From Cornus controversa (taxonomy: Eukaryota; Streptophyta; Magnoliopsida; Cornales; Cornaceae): a stretch of DNA of 64,000 nt. The stretch lies in NCBI GenBank assembly GCA_026545225.1, contig CM048848.1, positions 21,058,806 through 21,122,805 of the forward strand, in the 5' to 3' direction. Positions 30,848-41,999 of the stretch are shown piece after piece (position 1 is the stretch's first letter; each line of letters starts with the position of its first letter). Both the position numbers and the translations under genes were made by a program. Below the pieces are notes generated by a model. That model searched no databases. It was not told the origin of the DNA and worked only from the letters and a program-made list of their open reading frames with translations.

Positions 30848-33800
30848 TGTCACGCCCCGATTCCCAAGGCCCGGAAACCGAGGTGTGAACCCCGTGAGAT
30901 CACCCTCACGCTTTAACCACCACCTGATCATGCAACCTCAATTTCCTATCATTTTTACGAAAATTGGGCATGACACATTCTAAATAATCAGCTCCTGGCA
31001 TGATACACCTGTTTCACAATTTATATGGACACTTCTGGGCACGTGTCCCCCCAGCATTTATATCTAAACAATAAAAATGGACACTTCTGGGCCCGTGTCC
31101 CCCCAATATTTCTACAACATGCATAATACAATCATAATTATACATGCCTCAGTCCTTGAATGTCCGTATTAAATACATACATCACATGAATAAAATACAA
31201 CTGAAGGAACTGAATCTACACAAACGCTTTATACATTTAATCCAAATGTAAAGCATCTATCTACCCACTATCCTGGACATACATTAGATTCTAATGAATC
31301 TAGATACTACCTCTGTAACTGGTGCTATCAGTTTCCCCAACTGACTCCAAAACCAGCAACACCTGCAAAACCTGGGAGGGGGTGAGCTCAAAGGCCCAAC
31401 AAGGTATGTAGAACCATACTATCACTGCTGCAGCAGGTCGATCCTCACATATTCTCAAAAATATACATGCACTTAAATATATCACAATATTTAAGACCAT
31501 ACTCTACCTAGCATGTATGAACCAATGATGTATATGGCTACTCTAGCACATATGAACATACATAATCCACAACACATGATTTTAGAAATCATTTTTCAAC
31601 ATGCTTGGAAACAGTAAACATTCAGCACCAATATGTATAAAGAACATATATGTCAACACGTTTACATAACCGATGTAAATCAACTACCACACCTCCTACT
31701 CGTCAAGTAGCAATCACAAATACAATGAAGATGCATTTGAACCGTAAAACATACTTAGAAGCAATCATCCAACATATATCATGTTCGTTCACAAGAAACG
31801 CATATAAATATACGAATGCGTTAAACACCTTGCATGCTTCACAATAGATAATGTAAGCATGTTCACGCACTAGTCCCTCTCCCGGACTCAACCCGATATC
31901 CTAACATGATTCTTAACCAATCATGTGACCGAGACGCCTCCCACACAATTCCAACACCCCTACCGAGTCATCACATACTCCAAGGCGGTTAGATAGTTTT
32001 CCCCGCCTAGTAAATCACATACTCCAAGGCGGTTAGGTAGTTTTCCTCGCCGAGTAAATCACATACTCCAAGGCGGTTAGATAGTTTTCCTCGCCGAGTA
32101 AATCACATACTCCAAGGCGGTTAGATAGTTTTCCTCGCCGAGTAAATCACATACTTCAAGGCGAGTAGACCACCGTCATTGAGTATTTACCTACTCCAAG
32201 ATGACGTTACCACTCCAATGCTCTCATCGGGACTGAGTATTGACCTACTCTAGGTTATTCAACCACACTTCCCCGTTTCCTCACAACAGCACCATATATG
32301 CATTTCGAACATATAATAACTAAACATTTCAATGTTCATGCCTCACAATGCCTAAGCTAATTAAAAGTACATAGCATGCATTTCATCTCCACATAAACCC
32401 ACATATAACCACATATGTGTCATTTCCCTCCTATACATGCAATATGGATGCATACATACACAGCATAATACTTTCATGCTTCAACACATGCTTATGAACA
32501 CTAAAAAGTAGTATTTAGCATGTTTCTCCTCACATTCCAACACATATGGCACATACATGTTCAAAACCTACATAATACCTCATATATGCAAACAACTTCA
32601 ACTTAGCACATTTTTATCATGCTATAACCAATGCACACCTTTGATATATAAATAAAACCAGCATGCGTCTCACATTCACATTCCCACATATAATCACATA
32701 TATGTCCAATCCTGTATGTAAGTCCTATATGCACGTATACCAGCATACATATAATCATGCTCACAGTCGATGCATGTATTCACTACAAGTAGCTAACATG
32801 CATTCCAATCACAATATATATATACACACCTATATATTACGTCACCCACATATGTATCAAGAACATATAAAGCACTTAGCACATTTCATGCTTTTCAAAT
32901 ACTCGCCAAAAGTTAAATTCATACTTAGCATGCATTTCTACCGCTGCAACCATATATATAATCACCTATATATATACTAAACCTCATGCATAAAGGCCAC
33001 CTATGCATACAAGACAACATATAGCTAAACATGTATTATTTAGCATACTCTTTATAGACTTTAATCTATACATACATGCATATCACAATGCAATTAGGCG
33101 ATAAATCTAACATGTTATTGCTTCCCAAACCCACACATACATATATATACACACACGCATATGTATATCCTCTCACATCCCATGTATGTACCACATTCCC
33201 TATACGCATATATATATAAGCGCCTACATATATATATGTATATACACATACCACATATGATTAAATTAAGACATATGTAAATTACTTAACGTAAATAAAA
33301 TCTACGTAAGAGATAGAGGCAAGAATCAACTTGCCTTAAGTCCCGCTCTCCAATGAATCCGCGTCTGTAAGGCGGTCCATGCCAAGCCCGGTCCGGCCCA
33401 GTCCTGTGTCGAAGCCCACACGAGCAAATCCACTGGACCACCTCGTTTCCTTTTAATTTTTGTGTTCGGCCCAATTAATTTGGCCAACTCCAAACCTCTA
33501 CCTATTTTCCTATGTCCAAGCCCACCATCTATGAGGGCCCAAAACCACAAGGCCACCATTCTTGGCCCAAATAACCATAACCTTTGACCGCTACGGGCTG
33601 CCCAAACAAGGTCCATCATGGCTGCCCAACCCAATCAAACCCTCCACTGTACTAACAAACCGAGCCCCCAGGTCCACCTTATGCATATAATCCGCCTACA
33701 TATATTAGGACTTACCATTAGAGGTTCATTTTCTGTGAACCCATCACCACAACAAAATGAAACAAACCCATAGGCCATCCAGCCACCTTCTCCAACCTAT

Positions 33801-34888
33801 CCGCTGCTGGAACAACCTCCATCACTCACCATTTCACTACTAAAAGTGCCATGATCAGCCATCAATGGCCGACCCAAACACCACCATATCGAGCCCTGTA
33901 AGACCCACCAAGGCCTCACCCGAATCACCCATTTGTCGAGCCAAATGAAATCCAGAAGAGAGCACCACCAGCCATACCCTCGGCCAGTCGCTAGCGGCCA
34001 TACTCGGCCCGTCAAAACAGATCCGACCTCATCACTCGGAACCCAGCGATCCAGCCGAGCTCAACCTCCAGACCGGACCAAACCCAGCCCCATCCGAAGC
34101 CTCTGCCGTCGCCGGAGTGCCACCTCAACGGCCGTAATCAGCCGAAACCAAACGGAACCCCGAAACCCCGGCCAACCAAACCCCAGCCGAGAACTCCCTT
34201 CGCGAACGGCTCGGCCCGTGGAACCACCTTGAGCCACCAACGTCGGCCCAGCCACTGCCGGGGCTCCACTGTGAGCGATCGGCAGCCCCAGCCACCGCCG
34301 GCGCCGGACCACCCCTCCTCTTTCTCGGTTTCTCTCTCTCGATCTCCCGATCTCTCCTTCTCTCTTCTCGGTTTCCTCTCTTCTTCTTTTCTTTTCTTTT
34401 TTTTTTCTTTTTCTTCTTTTTCCTTTTCTTTTCTTTTCTTTTTCTTTTCTTTCTTCTCTTTTCTTCTCAGCCGACCATTCCCTTGGTCTTCTTTTATTTG
34501 GTCCACAACCTTTCTCTACATAACCCACAGCCACATGTATATAATACATAAAATATGTATATGTATTTATACTACATGGGCATATTATTATATATACATA
34601 TATGTATATACATTCATCACATACTCTTGCCCCTCCACATGCACAAAATTGTGAATGTGCACCTCTATTTCTTTATAATTGCATATAAGCCCCCCATATA
34701 TTTATAATTGAATATAAATATAGGTACCATGTATATATATATATTTAGATATATATATATACACATACATCCACCTTCCACCTATATGGAAATATATCCC
34801 CACCCTTTCCGGAATTTAATTAATCCGAAAAAAATCAATCCGGTCCAAATTCACCTAGAACCGGTCAAAATTGTTCCGGTCCTTACAG
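30848..34888 (-). repeat. Very long LTR (4041 bp)
   Basis: Starts TGTAAGG and ends GTGACA on the minus strand. It contains a 44-bp tandem repeat (31974-32160), a long CA/TA-rich tract rich in ATATGTATAT motifs (about 32300-33260), a GC-rich stretch (33330-34330) and a CT-rich run (34315-34475). ORFs across the GC-rich and CT-rich parts are low-complexity and not accepted as genes. Confidence 0.7.
31974..32160. repeat. 44-bp tandem repeat inside the long LTR
   Basis: CATACTCCAAGGCGGTTAGA recurs at 31974, 32018, 32062 and 32106 with exact 44-bp spacing. A diverged fifth copy starts at 32150. Units are nearly identical, with no unique spacers. Confidence 0.9.
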
Positions 34889-35074
34889 CATTACTCTTTA
34901 ATAAATCTTTGAATTCAAATGTTAAATGAGAAGAGCTCATGACTCTTGTTATGAAAGGGATCTCTTGATATTATTATCTTGTTTATCTGGTCAGGGTCAA
35001 GAGATGGAATTTGATATTTCTTATTTCTTTTGATAATACGTTCATTTTAGTTGGACCAACTAGTTACATTTTTC

Positions 35075-35625
35075 TGTAACACCCTGCTCCAACACATGGT
35101 ATGATATTATCCGCTTTGGGCCTAAGCCCACATGATTTTGCTCTTGAATTTTACCCCAAAAGGCCTCATACCATTTGGAGAGAGCACACCGTACCACATA
35201 TATAGCACATCCTCTTTCTACATACCTAGGTGATGTGGGATTGATCACCCTATATCCTGTTAGTGTGGTAGTTCGCCCAACGTCTCTTCTTGGACCCACC
35301 CACAAGGGTTACTACAATCCACCCCCTACGAGGCCCGACATCCTCATCGGCACACTTCCGGCTGGGTTCAAGCTCTAATACCAACTGTAACACCCCGCTC
35401 CAACACATGGTATGATATTGTCCGCTTTAGGCCTGAGCCCGCACGATTTTACTCTTGAGTTTTACCACAAAAGGCCTCATATCATTTGAAGAGAGCATAC
35501 TACATATAAGCACATCTTCTTCTTCACACCCAGGCAATGTGGGATTGAGCACCATGTACCCTGTTAATGTGGTAGCTCACCCAGTGTATCTTTTTACACC
35601 CGCCCACAAGGATTACTACATTTTC
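35075..35625 (+). repeat. Two small LTR-like repeats in direct tandem
   Basis: The first unit runs from TGTAACACCCTGCTCC at 35075 to ATACCAAC at 35385 (311 bp). The second starts with TGTAACACCCCGCTCC at 35386 and fades out near 35625 (ACAAGGATTACTAC). Both contain a Pro/Gly-poor AT-rich centre with TATATAGCACATC-like TATA signals. The TG start and repeated presence fit a solo LTR or TRIM family; related pieces occur at 24570, 29622, 30090 and 30176. Confidence 0.55.
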
Positions 35626-35808
35626 TCTTTTTATTTTTCTTTCTTTTCCTACCAAATATTACTCACACATCCATTGTGTTTTTAAGGAAACTTGAATCTC
35701 AATATTTTGTTTTAAAAGGTAAGAAGATATTACTGAAGCTTTGAGTGACCAACTAGTTATATTTAACAAGTTTTTAAATGAAAATCTTGCAGGTAAGTAT
35801 TATTCTTA

Positions 35809-36624
35809 TGTTGCGTTTGGTACAAAGGAATGGAATGAAATGGAATGCCCATTCTAACCATTTTTTTGTTTGGTATGAATTTTAGAATGAAAATGGTCAT
35901 TCCCTTGAAATGAAAATCCATTTTCAAAAATAAAAATATATTCTATAGTTAAATCTATGGAATGGGCATTACATTCCCAGTAAGATTAAAAACAAATTCA
36001 TATTCCCAAAAAACCCTTCACCTCCACCACTACTTCCACCATCACACTGGCTTTACCACCTCCATCAGCACTACCACTGTCTCTACCACCATCGTCACCG
36101 TCACCTCCACCAACACCACCCCCACCACTTCCACATTGCCACCTTCTTACTCCACCACACCACCACCTCCATATCGCCACCTTTCTCCACCACCATCACA
36201 GCTATCGTCGCCACATTGCATTGCCACCACCGCCACCTTCCTCCACTGCCACTGTTATCGCCACAGCAATCGCCACTGCCACCACTGCCACCACCAACCC
36301 CACTGCACCACCACCTCCACATTGCTACCTTCCTCCACCGCAACCACCTCCACCTCCACATTGCTACCTTCCTCCACCGCAACCACCTCCACCTCCACCA
36401 CCACACTGTTGCCTCCATTACCACCAACTCCACATCGCCACCTTCCTTCAATACCACATGTTTGTAGGTTTAATTTATTTGTTACTAGGAGTGGTATTTT
36501 GAAATTTTATATTTAAAATTTATTTCATTCCTACCTCATTTCATATTTGAAACTAACCATTCTATTCCATTCTCATTGCATTTTTAATTGTATTTCATTT
36601 CATTCATATGTACCAAAGGCAGTA
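35809..36624. mobile_element. MITE-like element with TTA flanks and an internal CCACCT-rich minisatellite
   Basis: The terminal sequence TGTTGCGTTTGGTACA at the left matches the inverse of the right end (TACTGCCTTTGGTACA) at 13 of 16 positions. TTA occurs just outside both ends (35806-35808 and 36625-36627). Subterminal GGAATGGAATG motifs are also inverted. The centre (36010-36460) is a simple-sequence expansion of CCACCACCTCCA type with a 42-bp duplicated segment, which creates low-complexity ORFs on both strands. Confidence 0.5.
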
Positions 36625-36627
36625 TTA

Positions 36628-37387
36628 GAATTGCTTTAGTTTAGACAAAGATACGTTAGATCTTGTCTACCATTGTATGGTTAAGGGAGTTGCAAGGAAA
36701 ACAATTAAAACAGATTAGAATCTAAGCTTGTAGACGGTGTTTGATTATTCTTTTTAGGGTGGAAGGATTTAAAAGGAAAAGACAAAAGAGTTGATAATTA
36801 TTCATTTTGTCCAATTGTTTTTACAAAAAAATAAATTATTAATTTGTTCTTAATTCAATAATTTTCCTTCTTTACAATATATTTTTGTAACATGAATATC
36901 ACCATCCTCTCCCATTCTTTTTCTTCTTTAGATATCCAAACACAACTTTTTTTTCCCCTCTTATAACTAAAGGCCATCCTTACCATCAGGCCACTGAGCC
37001 ACGTAAAATGTACTGTACTCCTCAGAGAGCAGGTGATTCTCAATTAGTATCTCCTTTGAATTCCCAATTGAATCATTAGCAAACTAACAAAGCCTGTGTA
37101 TAATTTTTCTAGCCTTTTAACTCTGTTTTCTTATCATATACTAACATAGTAACTACTCATTTAGTTAAGCTTTCAACATGGTGATGGTACTGGCGTTGGC
37201 TGGTGCTATATATGTATATGTCCACCTGTATAGTGTGTGTATATATACATATAAAGCTATGTTTAAAGAGACGGCAATAGTCTTTTAATAAATCTCAGTT
37301 AAATAAGGTAGGATCTTTCGTCTGTTTGGGTTCTCTGAAAATCACTCTGATTTTTTTTCCAAGAAAATGGCAAGCAAAATATGGGTT
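36628..37387. other. Intergenic, no recognised feature
   Basis: AT-rich DNA with short TA/CA runs (about 37208-37255). No coding potential recognised on either strand. Confidence 0.6.
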
Positions 37388-37945
37388 CACTATGATTTAC
37401 TTTTCTTTGATATATATACTACTTTAAATCAAAATTTTCGATTGAAATTGGTTCTCTCTAAAACACTCTTATCTCTCTCTGTCTGAATCCCCTTTACTTG
37501 AGGCGGGGTAGTAATTATAAATTGATATTTTTTGTTGATGATATAAGACTTTTAATAAGAATAAAATGGTAATTTAAGAGCTGATTAATTCTGAAAAGAG
37601 ATATTAGATAAACCTCAGGAAAGTCACCTCTCTCTTAATTTACCTGAATATTCCTCTATTTTTACATCCTAAATCTATTTCTGATTGGATTTTTGGGTTT
37701 CTATTTTTTGAATTCAAAGCAAGTTTTCAAGGAGTAAAAATTACAAATATATTTTCATAAAAACATTCTATGTATACATGTAAAATTTATTCAAAATAGA
37801 CTTTGAATAAAAAGTAATTATATTTGTGTGTATATTTCTATTAATTTTCAATTGGTTGAATGGAGGAGAGACGGATGATAGACATATTAAAAGAATGTAG
37901 GATCTTATGATTTTACAAGTTTTGTTTATTTTTTTTAGACAGGTG
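37388..37945. repeat. 558-bp direct repeat, left copy
   Basis: From CACTATGATTTAC to AGACAGGTG. The same 558 bp occurs at 48865-49422 with about eight substitutions and no length difference. The left copy ends at the first two bases of the truncated copia LTR. It carries no ORF and has neither LTR-type ends nor a PBS next to it. Confidence 0.9.
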
Positions 37946-37952
37946 GGTCTTA

Positions 37953-37998
37953 GACTTTGAATTGTAAAGACAGAGAAGAAGAGATAAAAAAAAAAAGT
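37953..37998 (-). repeat. Remnant of the copia 3' LTR
   Basis: GAATTGTAAAGACAGAGAAG and the following A-run match the LTR terminus at 48691-48730 (GAATTGTAAAGAGAGAGAAG). The remainder of the LTR is absent, and the A-run passes straight into RNase H coding sequence. The breakpoint lies in the A-run. Confidence 0.75.
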
Positions 37999-39144
37999 AA
38001 TAGTGCCATGCTTAAGGTGATGTCGAGTGAGATGACAGTCAATCTCAATATGCTTGGTTCGCTCATGAAAAACGGAGTTGTGAACAATCTGAATAGCACT
38101 CTTGTTATCACAATGCATAGGAGTGGGATGAAAAAGAGAAACACCAATGTCTGCAAGCAACCAATGTAACCAAACTATCTCAGTGGTAGTAGATGCCATA
38201 GCACGATATTCAACTTTTGTGGAAGATCTAGAAACGACAGTCTGTTTCTTACTCTTCCAAAAAATAAGAGAATCACCCAAAAATATACAAAAACCAGTGA
38301 TAGACTTGTGATCTATTGGATCACCAGCCCAATCAGCATCTGAGTATGCACGCAGCTCCAAAAAAGAGGTTGATGGAAGAAAAAGACTCTGAAAGAGAGT
38401 GCCTCGAAGATACCGAAGGATACGAAGAACAGCAGCCCAATGAACTATAGTTGGTGAAGCAACAAACTGACTAACAATATGAACAACATATGCAATATCT
38501 GGACGTGTAATAGTGAGATATACCAGGCTACCAACAATAGTACGATATAAAGTAGGATCTGGCAAAGGGGTACCATCAGAAGGAGAATATCGAACATTAA
38601 GCTCAAGAGGAGTATCAGCAGTCTTAGTATTAGTGAGGTGAGCACGCTCAAGAATTTCAGTTGTGTACTTTGACTGACATAGAAGATAGCCTTTTGGAGA
38701 GAATGCTACTTCAATACCTAGAAAATAACGAAGAGAGCCCAAGTCCTTCATTTCAAATTGTCGAGCTAATTCTGACTTCAACACTGCAATCCCATCAACA
38801 TCATCACCAGTAATAATCATGTCATCAACATACAAGGAAAGAAGAATACGACCTACAGAAGTGCTCTTCATAAAGAGAGTTGAATCATGATGACTTGAGC
38901 AAAAATCAAAAGAGGTAATCACAGTAGAAAACTTCTCAAACCAGGCCCGGGGTGCCTGTTTGAGACCATATAAAGCTTTCTTGAGCCTGCAAACATATCC
39001 AGGATTATGAGAAACACCAGGAGGGGGAATCATGTAAATTTCTTCTTGAAGATCACCATTCAAGAAAGCATTTTTAACATCCATCTGAGATATATGCCAC
39101 TGACGAATAGAGACAACTGCAATAAGAGTACGAACAGTAGTCAT
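37999..39144 (-). pseudogene. Copia reverse transcriptase and RNase H
   Basis: Open on the minus strand from 39144. It contains [24 protein letters not shown] and the active site YVDDMI (both Asp codons at 38821-38826), then RNase H with AYSDADWAGD and EYRAMAS. The true C-terminus is lost: after HHLKHGTIT the frame runs into LTR remnant and flanking DNA, giving an unrelated tail down to 37768. It is separated from integrase by a +1 frameshift in an A-run at about 39141. Reverse transcriptase copies element RNA in the particle; here it is kept in sequence but cannot be expressed as part of a full Pol. Confidence 0.88.
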
Positions 39145-40800
39145 TTTGCAACAGGAGCAAAGGTCTTCTCATAATCCATACCATACTGTTGAGAAAATCC
39201 CTGGGCAACCAATCTAGCTTTGTACCGCTCAACTGACCCATCAGACTTGGTTTTGATTTTATAAACCCAACGAGAACCAACCGTACTTCTACCAGGCGGT
39301 AGCGGTACCAAATCCCAAGTATCTGTCTTATGCAAAGCAGATAATTCCTCAGCCATAGCCTGCTGCCGAAGAGGATCAAGAACTGCCTCTTTATAGGATA
39401 AAGGCTTAGAGAGACAGTGAATAGAAGCTAAAAAGGAAGTAAAAGAATATGAATAAAAAGAATAAGCAAAGTCTGGTAGTTGAGTGGACTTACGAGTACG
39501 TTGAGGATAACGAGAAGGAGGATCCACAGTCTTAGGAACTGCTTGGGTGGCCATAGGAAGAGAGGGAGTTTCAGGTGTATCAGAGAGCAAAGGACCAGTA
39601 TCTGTAGAACTATTAGTGCGAACCCTGCGAGAAAAATGATGAGGAAAAGGAATAATAGGAACACGAGGACTAGAAACATTTTGTGAGTCAATATGGTCTT
39701 GAGAAGACAAATTATCAATATCATCAGAGAAATGATCAATATGGATGAGGTCAGATTTGGTCATGTTATGAGTACTAGCAGGAATAGAAAAGAATGGTAT
39801 ATGCTCAAGAAACAAAACATGATGAGATACATAGAGTTTTTGGGTAATTGGATCAAAACACCGATATCCCTTTTGACCCTCACCATAGCCAAGAAAAACA
39901 CAAATGGCAGAGCGAGAAGATAAGTTGCTACGCTCTACACAAGGACGGAGAACAAAACAAGTACAGCCAAAAACTTTCAAAGAAGAATAATCAGGAGCAT
40001 GCCCATATAACTTTTCAAAAGGTGATAAACCTAAGATGTGAGAAGATGGAATCTTATTAATTAAGTTGACAGCAGTAAGAACTGCTTCTCCCCAAAATTC
40101 ACTAGGAACTGAAGCAGACAATAAGAGAGAACGAGCAGTTTCAACACTGTGCCTATGTTTTCTCTCAACAACACCATTTTGCTCAGGAGTATCTATACAA
40201 GAAGTTTGATGAACAGTTCCATCTAAGGCAAGTAATTCACAGAATTTATTAGAAGTATACTCCCCACCCAAATCACATCTAAAACACTTAATAATAGTAG
40301 AATGTTGAGTTTTAACAAGGGCCCGAAAAGCATTATAAATACTAAAAAATTCAGAACGATATTTCATAAGATAAACCCAATAATAACGAGTACAATCATC
40401 AATAAAGGAAACATAATATCGAGACCCCCCTTTTGTGGCAACAGGAGAAGGTCCCTACACATCAGAATGTACCAAGTCAAATGGTGCAAAAGAAGAAGAA
40501 ATACTTCGATTAAAAGGTAAAGCAGAAAATTTTGCCAGTTTACAACCACTACAATCAGAAATGTTATGAGTTTACAAATTTCCTAATGCTCCTGTAGATG
40601 CTAAGTATCTTAAACGAGAGGCCGAAACATGACCAAGGCGAGAATGCCATAAATAAAAACTAGAATAAGAAGAATTCAAATGAAAAGATGACAAGTCCAC
40701 ACTGGGAGCTGCAACAACTGGTTCTTTTAGCTCGTCCAAAATGTAAAGTTCCCCTTTCCTACGGCCTATCCCAATCAGCTTCTGGGATTGCGGATCCTGC
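39141..40800 (-). pseudogene. Copia integrase and Pol linker
   Basis: The GAG-pre-integrase zinc region (YLWHSRLGHVSASRLRYL, about 40600-40680) is followed by the integrase core. HSDV is followed by TAG near 40455, where a Trp codon is expected. The core continues through FIDDCTRYYWVY into the open stretch from 40367 (CDLGGEYTS, DTPEQNGVVERKHRH), ending in the N-terminal part of reverse transcriptase near 39150. The Asp, Asp and Glu of the catalytic core can be read. A frame change near 40560 separates the zinc region. This enzyme would insert the cDNA into the genome. Confidence 0.82.
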
Positions 40801-40802
40801 AC

Positions 40803-41149
40803 AAGACAAGAAGAAGAAGAAAAAGATATTGAGTAACCAGAGTCACATAATTAACCAACGGAAACTAGATTCATCGTGAGTTTGGGAATGTGATAAACAC
40901 TAGAAAGAGATAAATTAGGTTTGACAACAGAACCAACACCTGCTAAAGGCATAGGAGTGCCATCAGCAGTCATGACAGACACAAATGATGTAGGACATAA
41001 AGAAGCAAAAGATGACGAATCAGGTGACATATGATGTGAAGCTCTAGAATCTAAGACCCATATGGAAGAAGACATACCTGAAGAACTAGAAGATAACTGA
41101 CCTATTGGAGAAGAGGTGGACATAGCATGTGGCTGTGTGGCAAGGAACT
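40803..41149 (-). pseudogene. Copia aspartic protease
   Basis: Minus-strand frame with SIWVLDSRASHHMSPD (about 41050-41070) and VYHIPKLTMNLVSVG at the end. The active site reads DSRAS; the family has Asp-Ser/Thr-Gly-Ala, so the Gly is replaced by Arg (a G-to-A type change would produce it from GGA). It lies between gag and integrase as expected. The altered active site and the stop after VSVG make it non-functional. Confidence 0.75.
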
Positions 41150-41718
41150 TCTAAAACTGGTCAGCGAGGGTGGCAACTGTGGAATTAGAAGATAATGAAA
41201 CTCCAAAACTAAATGAGTCTGATGGTGGTATAACTGCTGCAGTATTAGGTTGCGGAGGCCTATAAGCTTGTTGTGATTGATTTTCCAATTTTCATGGAGG
41301 AGGCTGTTGATTCTGCTGTTGTTGTTGTGGCTGAGCTCTACTTAAAAGTTTTGGACATTGAGCCTTCCAATGGCCCTTCTGCTTACAGAAACTACATTCA
41401 TCAAAACCAACCTTCACGTGAGTCTTGTTTTGATAATTGAAAGGTAGTCTAGAAGGAACTACTAAAACAGATGGATTAGGTGCTGGGAGAATTCCTTTTC
41501 CTGTTTGAGACTTGAAACGTATCTCCTCAGCCAACAACTCACTGACCACTGAATCAACAGAAGGAAGTGGGCTACGATGCAGAATTGACCCACGAAGTCT
41601 CTCAAAATCATCACGAAGAGCCATCAAAAACTGAACTAGTCATTGTTCCTTCCTTCGAGCAATATACGGTGCACATGCTCGTAGCTCTGTTGATTCCGTG
41701 AGAGCCAACTGGTCCCAA
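41150..41718 (-). pseudogene. Copia gag, C-terminal part (after the CACTA insertion)
   Basis: The minus-strand frame contains MALRDDFERLRGSILHRSPL, a zinc knuckle CSFCKQKGHWKAQC (about 41365-41406) and a Gln/Pro-rich tail. It continues the Gag frame that stops at the CACTA element at 48063. Breaks include TGA near 41637 (EQ-stop-LVQF) and stops near 41290 and 41152. The N-terminal part is at 48063-48479. Confidence 0.8.
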
Positions 41719-41749
41719 CACTACAAGAAAAATGAGTTTTAACCACATG

Positions 41750-41990
41750 TTATCTACGGCGGGCCCGCATGGCCCGTGGTAGAAAGTGTCCTTTTACAAC
41801 GGGCCCTTGTAACCCGTGGTAGAAAGTGACCTTTTACGACGGGCCCGCATAGCCCGTCGTAGAAAAAACTTTCCAACACGGGCTTCATAGGCCCGTTATG
41901 GAAAGTAGCTTTCCACCACGGGTGGTGTCCGTGATGGAAAGTTTCATATTTATCACGGGCTATATGCCCGTAACGAAAGGTGTTATCTTT
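41750..41990. repeat. Left subterminal repeats of the CACTA element
   Basis: GGGCCCGCATGGCCCGTGGTAG- and GGGCCCTTGTAACCCGTGG-type units, about 43 bp apart, four to five copies. Each pairs with the inverse units near the right end. Confidence 0.7.
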
Positions 41991-41999
41991 TTTCAAGAA

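Larger units (their letters stand above)
30742..34888 (-). mobile_element. Gypsy element reduced to one large LTR, PBS and the tail of the second LTR
   Basis: Flanked by GCATT at 30737-30741 and 34889-34893. Read on the minus strand, an LTR starts TGTAAGGACCGG at 34888 and ends GGGGCGTGACA at 30848. The bases GGA follow, then the tRNA-iMet-type PBS (30833-30844), about 45 bp of leader, and finally a second LTR end (GGGGCGTTACA at 30742). The body and most of the 3' LTR are deleted. LTR termini and the iMet primer fit Tekay/Del-type chromoviruses, but no coding domain remains to prove it. Confidence 0.75.
30563..34898. mobile_element. 184-bp MITE interrupted by an LTR retrotransposon remnant
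   Basis: The left end AGAGTAATGCTATCATGAGAGC (30563-30584) matches the inverted right end GAGCTCTTGTGATAGCATTACTCT, which is cut at 30741 and completed at 34894-34898. TTA flanks both ends (30560-30562 and 34899-34901), as for Tourist-like elements. Removing the insertion and one copy of GCATT gives 179 plus 5 bp. Confidence 0.65.

Noticed and set aside
31974..32160. CRISPR-like array
   Set aside because: The 44-bp units are contiguous and almost identical, with no unique spacers or cas genes. It is a tandem repeat inside a plant LTR.
34061..34549. Lys/Glu/Arg-rich ORF on the minus strand
   Set aside because: It is the translation of a CT-rich run in a long LTR, overlaps other low-complexity ORFs, and has no domain.
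35962..36516. Pro/His/Thr-rich ORF (plus) and Gly/Trp-rich ORF (minus)
   Set aside because: Both come from a CCACCT-type simple repeat inside a MITE; all frames are open because of composition.
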